Assembly: GCA_927443345.1 (NCBI GenBank)
Contig: CAKMKJ010000012.1
Span: 1-64,000, forward strand
Direction of reading: 5' to 3'
DNA from: an uncultured Anaerolineaceae bacterium
GTDB lineage: Bacteria > Chloroflexota > Anaerolineae > Anaerolineales > Anaerolineaceae
Length of the DNA stretch: 64,000 bases
The notes under the pieces are model-generated. The model ran no database searches and was not told the origin of the DNA. It was given only the letters and a program-made list of their open reading frames with translations. Of this stretch, positions 1 to 7,304 are shown one piece after another (position 1 is the first letter of the stretch; the number at the start of each line of letters is the position of its first letter). Made by a program: the position numbers and the translations under genes.

Positions 1-220
1 GCCAGGAGCAAGCCCAGTTCCTTGAGCAGCGTCTGATCAGTCTGGATATCAAGGCTCGAATCCAGTCGTTGGCCTCGGCGGGATCCCCTACCAATTCAAG
101 AAGAATGCCCGAAATCTTCTTCGACCCAACAAGAACGTCATTAGGCCATTTCAAACCTGCCCCCAATGCTTCGACAAGAGAAGGATTAGTGCCGCCGGTC
201 ACGATAATACGGTTTGTCAC
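1..220 (-). pseudogene. biotin--protein ligase (BirA)-like fragment, runs off the window start
   Basis: Read on the minus strand from a GTG at 218-220, the frame is open to the window edge. It contains LKWPNDVLVGSKKISGILLE, which matches the biotin-binding KWPND...GIL core of biotin-protein ligases. In that family about 100 residues, including the GRGR motif, precede this core; here only about 22 unrelated residues do. The residues after it (VGDPAEANDW) also do not continue as a normal ligase, while another frame becomes more protein-like near 1-50. An AAGGAG lies 8 nt upstream of the GTG, so a start there is possible. I read it as a broken or chimeric remnant. Confidence 0.4.
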
Positions 221-287
221 TTGCTACGCTCCTTGGGATACCACTGGATCAGCCGTTTTTTTCGAGCCACTTCGTTCCACAATCTCA

Positions 288-362
288 TTTTGAATTTCCA
301 ACAAGATTTGGTCCGATGCAATTCAGGTTTAATATTTTTGTTGATGAAAAATCTTTAAGGTT
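288..362 (+). repeat. 75-bp inverted repeat, left arm
   Basis: These 75 bases are the exact reverse complement of 678-752. The right arm is inside the coding sequence of the cysteine-rich gene. This arm is a reversed copy placed just before the point where that gene's formylglycine-generating-enzyme-like domain becomes readable (about 363). The identity is perfect and stops abruptly at both ends. This pattern suits a recent rearrangement or an amplification/assembly chimera better than an old repeat. Confidence 0.9.
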
Positions 363-1418
363 TACCGTGGCGGAGGTTATCTTTCTGATGAACAAGATGT
401 TGCAACTACCAGTCGGTTCTTTACTGAGCCCGTCCAACACTCTGCCGACCTGGGTTTTCGTTGTGTTTTGAAAGGCACCTATTCAGATAGCAACTCAAAC
501 AGTCAGGTTCCCAGACCTTGTGAAGTATTGCCAGTCTCACAGGAACAACCCGAAACACAACCCACCTGGACACCCTTTCCATGCGATTCACCCTACATAG
601 CAGGAAACTGTTATCTTACAAGTTCTGGAGGTCCAATCACTTCGATCTACATCCAACAATCCAACTGCCAGAGTAACAACCTTAAAGATTTTTCATCAAC
701 AAAAATATTAAACCTGAATTGCATCGGACCAAATCTTGTTGGAAATTCAAAAACTTATACCTGTAATGGCATGAATATGATTCAAGGCTCATCAGTTGAT
801 CTTTCTTTTTGTCACAAGTTCTATTATCAATTGATGTCGCCAAAATGCCCGTCTGGTTATATTTATGACAGCAGTTCTGAATTCTGCTTTCCTTCAACAG
901 GACCTTGGCTGCCAGAACCGCCTTGCCCAATTGGCTATGTTGAGGAAGACGGACAGTGTCTACCAGATGTAGGCGTTTATCAAGGATGTCCGGTTGGTTT
1001 TTATTATTTCTTGGAGATCACCGGTCCTACTACTGTTAAAGAGCTGTGTCTTCCATTGAATGATTGTTTGTTGCCGAACGCAACTGAACCTTGTGACCAG
1101 CCAGTATGTCCAAGTGGTCAAACTTATGTTTCAGCTAACAATTGCTGTTCTCTCCCCACAAAGTTACGAGCAGTTTGTCCGGTTGGCTTTGGGGTTCAAG
1201 AAGATCCTGTTACCAACCAACTCTTTTGTGATTTGCCAGATTTGTTCCCGCCTGAATGTGAAACAAGACAGGTCAAAATAGCCTATTGCCCTACCCGTAC
1301 ACCATCACCAACACCAACATTTATTCCACCATCTAAAAATTGCTCTGATTTTAAAGACTCTAGTTCTTGCATATTGAATGGCTGTGCCTGGGGTCCATCA
1401 GGAGCATTTTGTCATTAG
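363..1418 (+). CDS. 5'-truncated formylglycine-generating-enzyme-like domain fused to a cysteine-rich tail
   Basis: A TTG at 468 gives 316 residues, but the same frame is open upstream and reads YRGGGYLSDEQDVATT ... ADLGFRCV over 363-464. That is the usual C-terminal end of the FGE-sulfatase (SUMF1) fold: an RGG motif followed about 30 residues later by GFRCV. The N-terminal part of the domain is missing because the frame meets the inverted-repeat arm at 362. The rest is rich in cysteine with recurring CP(S/I/V)G(Y/F) units, then a Pro/Thr linker (PTRTPSPTPT) and a final six-kilodalton-scale Cys-rich knot-like stretch. I infer a secreted or surface protein; substrate and role are unknown. A hairpin terminator follows at 1478. 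Confidence 0.55.
   Translation, partial: YRGGGYLSDEQDVATTSRFFTEPVQHSADLGFRCVLKGTYSDSNSNSQVPRPCEVLPVSQEQPETQPTWTPFPCDSPYIAGNCYLTSSGGPITSIYIQQSNCQSNNLKDFSSTKILNLNCIGPNLVGNSKTYTCNGMNMIQGSSVDLSFCHKFYYQLMSPKCPSGYIYDSSSEFCFPSTGPWLPEPPCPIGYVEEDGQCLPDVGVYQGCPVGFYYFLEITGPTTVKELCLPLNDCLLPNATEPCDQPVCPSGQTYVSANNCCSLPTKLRAVCPVGFGVQEDPVTNQLFCDLPDLFPPECETRQVKIAYCPTRTPSPTPTFIPPSKNCSDFKDSSSCILNGCAWGPSGAFCH
678..752 (-). repeat. 75-bp inverted repeat, right arm
   Basis: Reverse complement of 288-362, separated from it by 315 bp. This copy lies in frame inside the cysteine-rich open reading frame and encodes part of it, so it is probably the original and the left arm the copy. Confidence 0.9.
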
Positions 1419-1477
1419 TAAATATTTTTTTCAAGATTGTGCATTTTTTACCTGAGAAAGGCAGGTTTCAGAAGAAC

Positions 1478-1509
1478 AAAAACAGACTTCAATAGTGAAG
1501 TCTGTTTTT
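1478..1509. terminator. bidirectional hairpin terminator
   Basis: A 9-bp perfect stem (CAGACTTCA / TGAAGTCTG) with an ATAG loop is flanked by A5 on the left and T5 on the right. It can therefore end transcription both of the cysteine-rich gene (+) and of the hisS/tRNA-His unit (-). Confidence 0.85.
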
Positions 1510-1516
1510 ATCAGGG

Positions 1517-1588
1517 GTGGCTAATGGGGGTCGAACCCACAACCCTCGCATCCACAGTGCGATGCTCTGCCATTGAGCTATAGCCACC
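1517..1588 (-). tRNA. trnH: tRNA-His (anticodon GTG)
   Basis: The minus strand folds as a cloverleaf: acceptor GTGGCTA/TAGCCAC, D stem GCTC/GAGC, anticodon stem TCGCA/TGCGA around loop CTGTGGA (anticodon GTG), and T arm with loop TTCGACC. It has the histidine hallmark of an extra 5' G (G-1, position 1588) opposite discriminator C73 (position 1517). CCA is not encoded. The gene lies 33 bp downstream of hisS on the same strand, so the tRNA and its synthetase are probably co-transcribed. Confidence 0.95.
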
Positions 1589-1621
1589 ATGAGCGACAGG
1601 ATTTTATCACAGGCTGAAGGG

Positions 1622-2890
1622 TTATACAAGCATTTGCTGAATCTTAGCTGCGGCGTCTTCTCGCTTAATGGTTTCTTGTGAACCACTTTTCAAGTCTTTT
1701 AATGTTACTTTTCCTTCTACGTCTTCATCCGGGCCGATTACGACCGCCAGTTCAATTCCCATTCGATCGGCATATTTAAACTGCTTCTGCAATTTTGAAA
1801 TTTCCGGGTAGCAAATGGTTTTAACCCCGTTTGATCTCAATTCGGAGGCAAACCCAACCGAACTCAGCATCAGCGATTGATCAAACACGGTTACCAGCAC
1901 CGTTTTTTCAAAAGCTCCGAACTGCGGCAGCAAACCGTATTTTTCGAGAATTACGGTCATCATCATGTCGCCCATAGCGAAACCGACGCCGCCCAGCGGT
2001 GAACCACCGACATCACCAATCAGGTTGGAATAGTGACCGCCACCCAACACAGAACGACCATCGCCGCCAACATCCCAGGCTTCAAACACCAGACCGGTGT
2101 AGTAATCCAATCCGCGGATGATTTTTGGGTCATACTCAACATAGTCCGCAACCCCCATTTTCTCAAGGATTGAGAAAACTTTGCTAAGGTATTCTGATTC
2201 GCGCCAAAGTTCCTTGTTTTCAAGCAAAGTGACAACACCTTCAAGTTGATTTTGAGTTAAACCGGCTTCCAGAGCGGTGGCTTCCCATTTGTCAAATGGT
2301 AATTTGTCTTTACGGTCAATCAGTTTGAATACCGCTTTCTTTAAATCACTAACCACGCCCAATTTGCCAAGTTCAACATCGATTAATTCGCGGTGATTCA
2401 CCAATACCTTCACCTGGTCAGGCGTAACATTTACCGATTTGAGAAATTTAACGCAAATGCCCACCAACTCGGCATCCGCTTCTGCTGATTCCACGCCGAT
2501 CATGTCGATATTCCATTGGAAGAATTCACGGGAGCGTCCTTTTTGCGGGCGTTCGTAGCGCCAGAAAGGACCGAAAGACCACCAACGCAGCGGATAAGTC
2601 AGCTCATTTTGTTTTTGAGCTACCATGCGAGCAAGTGAAGGCGTTAATTCAGGTCGAAGTGTGATTAAGTCCCCGCCCCGGTCTGGAAAAACGAATGATT
2701 GCTCTTTAACCAATTCTTCACCGGATTTGGCAGCATATAAATCGATTTTTTCAAGAAAAGGACCATCCCATTCTTCATAACCAAATTGAGTGGCAGTGGC
2801 TTCAATCTTGGCATACAACCAGCGCCTTAATTCCATCTGCCGGGGATAAAACTCTCTGGTACCTTTTACAGACTGAATCATCGTTTTCAT
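1622..2890 (-). CDS. hisS: histidine--tRNA ligase
   Basis: Class II aminoacyl-tRNA synthetase that charges tRNA-His with histidine using ATP in the cytosol. The 422 residues match the bacterial HisRS length. Visible motifs are the motif-2 region FWRYERPQKGRSREFFQ (residues 109-125), the histidine-specific RGLDYYTG (259-266), and a C-terminal alpha/beta anticodon-binding domain (about 330-422). The ATG at 2890 has AAGGA six bases upstream, which fixes the start. Its substrate tRNA gene follows directly on the same strand. Nothing unusual is seen in the sequence. Confidence 0.97.
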   Translation of the reverse strand: MKTMIQSVKGTREFYPRQMELRRWLYAKIEATATQFGYEEWDGPFLEKIDLYAAKSGEELVKEQSFVFPDRGGDLITLRPELTPSLARMVAQKQNELTYPLRWWSFGPFWRYERPQKGRSREFFQWNIDMIGVESAEADAELVGICVKFLKSVNVTPDQVKVLVNHRELIDVELGKLGVVSDLKKAVFKLIDRKDKLPFDKWEATALEAGLTQNQLEGVVTLLENKELWRESEYLSKVFSILEKMGVADYVEYDPKIIRGLDYYTGLVFEAWDVGGDGRSVLGGGHYSNLIGDVGGSPLGGVGFAMGDMMMTVILEKYGLLPQFGAFEKTVLVTVFDQSLMLSSVGFASELRSNGVKTICYPEISKLQKQFKYADRMGIELAVVIGPDEDVEGKVTLKDLKSGSQETIKREDAAAKIQQMLV

Positions 2891-2973
2891 GGGAATTCCT
2901 TCGCTTTCTTTGGTGGTTGACTGATTTTAACATAGTTGGCACTCTGCTTTGCATATTCGTTCAGTGTTTTCTC

Positions 2974-3003
2974 TTGTCAATAATGACCTGAATAAAGTAT
3001 CAT
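2974..3003 (+). promoter_or_regulatory. putative sigma70-type promoter for the DRTGG/CBS-ATPase operon
   Basis: TTGTCA (2974-2979) and TATCAT (2998-3003) are separated by 18 bp. They lie about 45 bp before the first gene of the rightward operon, in the spacer shared with divergent hisS. Confidence 0.4.
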
Positions 3004-3048
3004 ATCGACATAGATAAATAGTTTTGAATGCATAGGCAGGTTGCTTTT

Positions 3049-3429
3049 ATGAATGTTAAAGACTTAATTACACTAATTGACGGTCATCTTTACAATCCAT
3101 CAGCGAATCTTGATCGTGAAGTCAAAGGCGGATGCGGAGCTGATTTAATGAGCGATGTTCTGGCTTCTATCCAACCTGAAGCAGTACTTTTGACCGGTTT
3201 ATGCAATCCCCAGGTCATTAGAACTTCGATGATGGCGGATGTGGCGGCAGTGATTATCGTTCGCGGGAAAACCCCTCCCAAAGAAACCATTGATCTGGCA
3301 TCCCAGGAAGAGTTAGCCTTGATCTCTTCACCTTTTGGCATGTTTGAACTTTGCGGCAGGCTGCATCGCGCCGGGTTGCCCAGCCTCGAACGTGCAGTCG
3401 GAGACGAACCCTGCTCTTGTGATGAATAA
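3049..3429 (+). CDS. DRTGG-domain protein
   Basis: Small protein of 126 residues with a DRTGG-like domain (GGCGADLMSDVLAS near the N-terminus, then LLTGLCNPQVI and SPFGMFELCGRLHRAGL). DRTGG domains occur in phosphotransacetylase and CBS/PHP-type regulatory proteins; their ligand is not established. An upstream in-frame ATG exists at 3028, but the ATG at 3049 has CAGG at an 8-base spacing and gives the usual DRTGG N-terminus, so I prefer it. It is the first of four genes read rightward in a cassette that commonly precedes multimeric hydrogenase genes. The inferred role is sensing or signalling, not catalysis. Confidence 0.75.
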   Translation: MNVKDLITLIDGHLYNPSANLDREVKGGCGADLMSDVLASIQPEAVLLTGLCNPQVIRTSMMADVAAVIIVRGKTPPKETIDLASQEELALISSPFGMFELCGRLHRAGLPSLERAVGDEPCSCDE

Positions 3430-3446
3430 GGCGTAATCGGAGTAAA

Positions 3447-4445
3447 ATGGGCGACATCTCTCGAATTCAAAAACGACCTGTTACAGATCAAGATGCAGAG
3501 AACATAACCCGCGTTGAAGAGCTTGCATATGAATTAAAAGTGGAAGCAGTCATGACCAAAGAACCATCGACTGTGACACCTGAAACCTCAATGCTAGAAA
3601 CGCTCAACCTTTTTCGCCAAATAAGAATATCAGGCGCTCCAGTTGTTAATAATCATGAATTACTTGGCATTATCAGTATTGAAGATCTAATTCGCAGTCT
3701 TCAAGAAAACGATTTATCCTCACCAGTGTCGAAATACATGAGTTCGACCATTTTAACGATTCACGGTAGTGATCCGGTCATTGAAGCTTTAAAGTTGTTT
3801 GTCAATTCACACAAAGGTCGTTTACCCGTACTTGACCAGGATAATCAACTTATAGGCATTATTACCAAAGGTGATATCACCAGCGGTATTCTCAAAGCCT
3901 TGCAAAAAGATTATCACGCCGAAGAAATCAAGCGATATCGCGCCAGTCATTTGTTTGAAGATATAAATTCAGATCGCTCCAGTTTGATCCTGCGCTACAA
4001 CATTAAACAAGGCGACTTCATCCACGGCGGATCAGCTTCTTCGGCCATCAAGTCAGCTTTGCTGCGATTAGGCGCAACCCCTCAAATGGCACGCCGCACC
4101 GGCATAGCCGTTTATGAAGCAGAAATGAATTTGATCATCCATTCAACCAACGGCGGCGTCATCCGCGTCGAGATTGAACCCCATCAAATATCGATCAATA
4201 TTTCTGATGACGGCCCCGGTATTGAAGATATAGAATTGGCAATGAGGCCCGGGTATTCCACGGCAACTGAAACCGTCCGCGAACTGGGGTTTGGCGCTGG
4301 CATGGGGCTGGTAAACATCAAACGCTGTGTAGATTCGATGCGCCTGGAATCTGTATTTGGCAAAGGCACTAATTTGCGATTGAAAATATTTCTTCAGAGT
4401 GAAGAAACAGTCGGTGAAGCATCCGGCTCAAATAAGGAGACATAA
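3447..4445 (+). CDS. CBS-pair and histidine-kinase-like ATPase (anti-sigma type) protein
   Basis: 332 residues with two CBS domains (about 33-90 and 95-150; the first begins at VMTKEPSTV) followed by a GHKL ATPase domain (about 195-325). The ATPase N-box is EAEMNLIIHS (224-233), the G1 box DDGPGI (254-259) and the G2 box GFGAGMGL (281-288). There is no histidine-phosphotransfer domain, so it resembles RsbW-type anti-sigma kinases more than a sensor kinase. CBS pairs usually bind adenine nucleotides, so an energy- or redox-responsive regulator is a fair inference. A GGAG lies upstream, and it is 17 bp from the preceding gene and directly followed by the next. Confidence 0.8.
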   Translation: MGDISRIQKRPVTDQDAENITRVEELAYELKVEAVMTKEPSTVTPETSMLETLNLFRQIRISGAPVVNNHELLGIISIEDLIRSLQENDLSSPVSKYMSSTILTIHGSDPVIEALKLFVNSHKGRLPVLDQDNQLIGIITKGDITSGILKALQKDYHAEEIKRYRASHLFEDINSDRSSLILRYNIKQGDFIHGGSASSAIKSALLRLGATPQMARRTGIAVYEAEMNLIIHSTNGGVIRVEIEPHQISINISDDGPGIEDIELAMRPGYSTATETVRELGFGAGMGLVNIKRCVDSMRLESVFGKGTNLRLKIFLQSEETVGEASGSNKET

Positions 4446-4787
4446 ATGAATTTACAAGAAATAATCACCAACCTGGATCTAAAAGTTCTGACAGACCTCA
4501 AGGATTTTTCCGCGATTGAACCCTCTTGCGGTTATTCTTCTGATTTATTAAGCTGCGTCATGGCCGGAGCACCACATAAATCCGTGTGGGTCACACTTCA
4601 GGCCCACTCCAACATAATTGCGGTTGCCACCTTGCTAGAGCTTTCTGCAATCGTCATCACAGAAGGGGCCATGCCTGAACCAGCAATGCTTGCCAAAGCA
4701 AATGAAGAAGGCGTAATTATCTTGAGCACTGAAAAACCTACTTTCAATGTGATTGGAAAACTTTGGGAAATGGGTTTTCATTGCTAG
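4446..4787 (+). CDS. second DRTGG-type small protein
   Basis: 113 residues, paralogous in layout to the gene at 3049: CGYSSDLLSCVMAG near the N-terminus, an alternating hydrophobic core, and a terminal KLWEMGFHC corresponding to the LCGRLHRAGL end of the first. The classic DRTGG residues are largely replaced, so it is a divergent member. AAGGAG lies six bases before the ATG, which directly abuts the stop of the CBS-ATPase gene; translational coupling is likely. The two DRTGG proteins flanking one ATPase suggest they act together. Function unknown. Confidence 0.65.
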   Translation: MNLQEIITNLDLKVLTDLKDFSAIEPSCGYSSDLLSCVMAGAPHKSVWVTLQAHSNIIAVATLLELSAIVITEGAMPEPAMLAKANEEGVIILSTEKPTFNVIGKLWEMGFHC

Positions 4788-4822
4788 GCCGCAAGATCTT
4801 TTAATTCTTATTCCTGGTTATT

Positions 4823-5563
4823 TTGATAAAACCTTTTAAATCTGATCTTCATGTACATACAGTGCTCTCCCCTTGTGCTGAAGTGGAGATGATTCCCCCA
4901 TTAATAGTTGAATATGCCCTCGATCTTGGTATTAACCTGATTGCCATTACAGACCATAATGCCTCAGCAAATATTGTGGCAGTTCAAAAGGCCGCCAGTA
5001 ATACCCCGCTGCACATCCTCCCCGGTATGGAGATTCAAACGCGCGAAGAAGTTCATTCACTGTGCCTGTTTGACACCCTTGATCAAATCATGCAGCTTCA
5101 GAAACTCGTCACCGAAACACTACCCCCTATTAAGAATGAAGCTGAGCATTTCGGAGAACAATTTGTGGTGGATGAAACTGGTGACTTTATTCGCCGTGAA
5201 GAACAACTGCTGTTGGTCAGTTCAAGTTTATCGCTTAACGATGCCTGGAAAGTTGTTAACGAACTGGGTGGATTGTTCATCCCCGCGCATGTGAACCGTA
5301 AAGCTTTTGGGTTGCTCGAAACCCTTGGATTGGTACCAACAGATATTCAGATTGAAGCACTGGAAATTTCTAAACACCTTAATCCCGCAGACGCTGTCAA
5401 ACAATTTCCTCAAATTAAGGGGTATCCGTTAATTCAGGATGGTGATGTACATCGTCTGGATGAATTTAATGGCAGAATGACTCTATTTCTTGAAAAACCA
5501 TCCATTGATGAAATCCGCATGGCAATTCATAGCAAAAACAATAGATTGATAGGATTTTCCTAA
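4823..5563 (+). CDS. PHP-domain metal-dependent phosphoesterase-like protein
   Basis: 246 residues of the PHP (polymerase and histidinol phosphatase) superfamily. Metal-binding motifs visible in order are SDLHVHTVLSPC (7-18), TDHNAS (43-48), GMEIQTREEVH (68-78), PAHVNR (about 154) and DGDVHR (about 206). The family hydrolyses phosphoesters using two or three metal ions; the substrate cannot be read here. The start is a TTG at 4823 with a poor ribosome-binding site. It is the last gene of the DRTGG/CBS-ATPase cassette, which links it to a signalling function, perhaps turnover of a phosphorylated second messenger (speculative). Confidence 0.8.
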   Translation: MIKPFKSDLHVHTVLSPCAEVEMIPPLIVEYALDLGINLIAITDHNASANIVAVQKAASNTPLHILPGMEIQTREEVHSLCLFDTLDQIMQLQKLVTETLPPIKNEAEHFGEQFVVDETGDFIRREEQLLLVSSSLSLNDAWKVVNELGGLFIPAHVNRKAFGLLETLGLVPTDIQIEALEISKHLNPADAVKQFPQIKGYPLIQDGDVHRLDEFNGRMTLFLEKPSIDEIRMAIHSKNNRLIGFS

Positions 5564-5787
5564 TTTTTTTATGAGAAAATCGAGTAGAATATTATTTCGG
5601 TGATACAAAACAATTTATTTTGAAACATGGTTAGCAATAGGTAGTGAATGAGTGAAGTCTGGATATCCAACAGCAGATATAATGACATTCAGTCATTGTT
5701 GCACGCAACTTGAACAAGTAAACTATAAAAGGCAATTAGTGTAAAAGCACACAATTTGTCTGATTATATAAGATTGGAGTCTTCTTA

Positions 5788-6303
5788 ATGTCGGCGACCA
5801 CTGCAACAGTACAAAAGAACAATCCTTTAACAGATCCAGTAAGGAAACAGTTAATTGATCAAATTGTCGATCAAAACAAAGATCGACCCGGTGCCATTAT
5901 GGTTGTTTTGAACGAGGTTCAATCTGCCATTGGCTTTATAACCACAGAAATGCAGGATTATATTGCTCACAGGCTTCAGGTGCCAGCCTCGCGCGTCCAC
6001 GGTGTCGTTTCTTTCTATTCCTTCTTTACAACGAATGCCCGCGGCACTCACACAGTCAAATTTTGTATGGGAACAGCCTGTTATGTAGGTGGAACACCAG
6101 CATTGATTGAAAAAACCAAGCAGATTCTTGGCATTGAACCCGGAAATACCACTCCAGACGGCAATATAACAGTCGAAATTTGCCGCTGTGTTGGTGCATG
6201 CTCACAGGCTCCTGTGATTTTGGTTGATGAAGACGTGATTGGAAGAGTAAAACCCAACAAAATGCCGCAAGTTCTCAAACCCATTCAGGAAATTGCCGAG
6301 TAA
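5788..6303 (+). CDS. NuoE/HydC-like [2Fe-2S] subunit, copy 1
   Basis: 171 residues of the 24-kDa NADH-dehydrogenase subunit family. A helical bundle (about 15-75) precedes a thioredoxin-like [2Fe-2S] domain with ligands C93-x4-C98 and C134-x3-C138, the family pattern. It normally pairs with a NuoF-type flavoprotein and passes electrons to or from FMN. It begins a run of hydrogenase/diaphorase genes. The 224-bp spacer before it shows no clear -35/-10 pair. The closest relatives expected are HydC of multimeric hydrogenases and HoxE of group 3d enzymes. Confidence 0.9.
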   Translation: MSATTATVQKNNPLTDPVRKQLIDQIVDQNKDRPGAIMVVLNEVQSAIGFITTEMQDYIAHRLQVPASRVHGVVSFYSFFTTNARGTHTVKFCMGTACYVGGTPALIEKTKQILGIEPGNTTPDGNITVEICRCVGACSQAPVILVDEDVIGRVKPNKMPQVLKPIQEIAE

Positions 6304-6306
6304 CCC

Positions 6307-6861
6307 TTGAGAGAGCTTTCACTTCACCTTTTAGATATCGCTGAGAACAGCATTTCGGCCAAGGCAAATGACATCATCATTGAAGTGATTGAAGATTTGC
6401 GAATTGATCTTTTACAACTGAGTGTTCATGATAACGGCTGCGGTATGCCACCTGAAATGGCTGCCCGGGTCATTGATCCCTTTGTAACCACGCGCACAAC
6501 CCGAAAAGTCGGTTTGGGAATTCCTTTACTCAAAGAAGCAGCAGAAATGTGTAATGGAAGCTTCGAATTGACCTCTGAAGTAGGTGTTGGAACAAAAATC
6601 GTGGTGAAATTTCAACACAGTCATATTGATCGAATGCCGCTGGGTGATATCACCACCACACTCCTTCACCTGTTGGTGGCAAACCCATCTGTACATTGGG
6701 TCTTCAAATATCGTTTCAATGATAATGAATTTTTGTTTGATGATGAACCTGTAAAAGCTGAAATACAAGATTTACCGTTATCAGAACCTTCAATTTTGAA
6801 TTGTTTACGTGAAATGCTCAAATCAGGCATTGATGGTGCCAGGGCACTCAACGTATCATAA
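6307..6861 (+). CDS. GHKL ATPase-domain protein of hydrogenase operons
   Basis: 184 residues starting at TTG 6307, three bases after the NuoE-like gene. The N-terminal 110 residues form a histidine-kinase-like ATPase domain: N-box LLDIAENSISA (8-18), G1 box HDNGCGM (41-47), and GLGIPLLKEAA (69-79). The remaining 70 residues have no recognised domain. There is no dimerisation/phosphotransfer helix. Such genes recur between HydC and the ferredoxin-like gene in multimeric hydrogenase operons, but their role is not established. Assembly, redox-dependent regulation or signalling with the upstream CBS-ATPase protein are possibilities. Confidence 0.8.
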   Translation: MRELSLHLLDIAENSISAKANDIIIEVIEDLRIDLLQLSVHDNGCGMPPEMAARVIDPFVTTRTTRKVGLGIPLLKEAAEMCNGSFELTSEVGVGTKIVVKFQHSHIDRMPLGDITTTLLHLLVANPSVHWVFKYRFNDNEFLFDDEPVKAEIQDLPLSEPSILNCLREMLKSGIDGARALNVS

Positions 6862-6890
6862 CCTTAATAAAGTCTGCAGGAGAGGAAAAA

Positions 6891-7259
6891 ATGTCAACTA
6901 TTAAAAGCCTTGAAGACTTAAAGAATGCGCGTGAAGAAGCTTTAAAAAAACGCGAACTGAAAGCAACCTCGGGTGCGGTACAAGTCATCGTTGGTATGGG
7001 CACATGCGGCATTGCTGCTGGTGCACGTGATACGATGAAATCAATCCTCGACACCATTGAAAAAGACTCGATCAATGGCGTCATCGTGACTCAAACAGGC
7101 TGCATCGGTTTATGTGAAAAAGAACCAATCGTTCAGGTTGTAATCGGTGAAGCAGCTAAAGTTACTTATGGAAAAGTAACTCCGGAAGTTGCAAAAACGA
7201 TCTTATTAGAGCACGTCGGTAATGGCAAAGTTGTTTCAGACCACGTCTTAAACATTTAA
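6891..7259 (+). CDS. thioredoxin-like (2Fe-2S) ferredoxin-domain protein
   Basis: 122 residues with the signature GMGTCGIAAGA (36-46) and TQTGCIGLCEKEP (68-79), typical of the small thioredoxin-fold ferredoxins found beside HydB. Three cysteines at the expected places are visible (C39, C71, C75). The fourth canonical ligand after CGIA is not a cysteine, so whether it binds a full cluster is uncertain. An AGGAG precedes the ATG. It sits between the ATPase gene and the flavoprotein gene and is probably an electron-transfer or assembly subunit. Confidence 0.8.
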   Translation: MSTIKSLEDLKNAREEALKKRELKATSGAVQVIVGMGTCGIAAGARDTMKSILDTIEKDSINGVIVTQTGCIGLCEKEPIVQVVIGEAAKVTYGKVTPEVAKTILLEHVGNGKVVSDHVLNI

Positions 7260-7304
7260 CGTTGTAACCGGGTCGTGCACTCCATTTTTTTATAAGGTGT
7301 AACA

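Noticed and set aside
5564-5787. Rex-type redox operator upstream of the hydrogenase genes
   Set aside because: TTGT and ACAA fragments occur (for example near 5750), but no full TTGTGA-N6-TCACAA-like dyad was found, and no -35/-10 pair was convincing.
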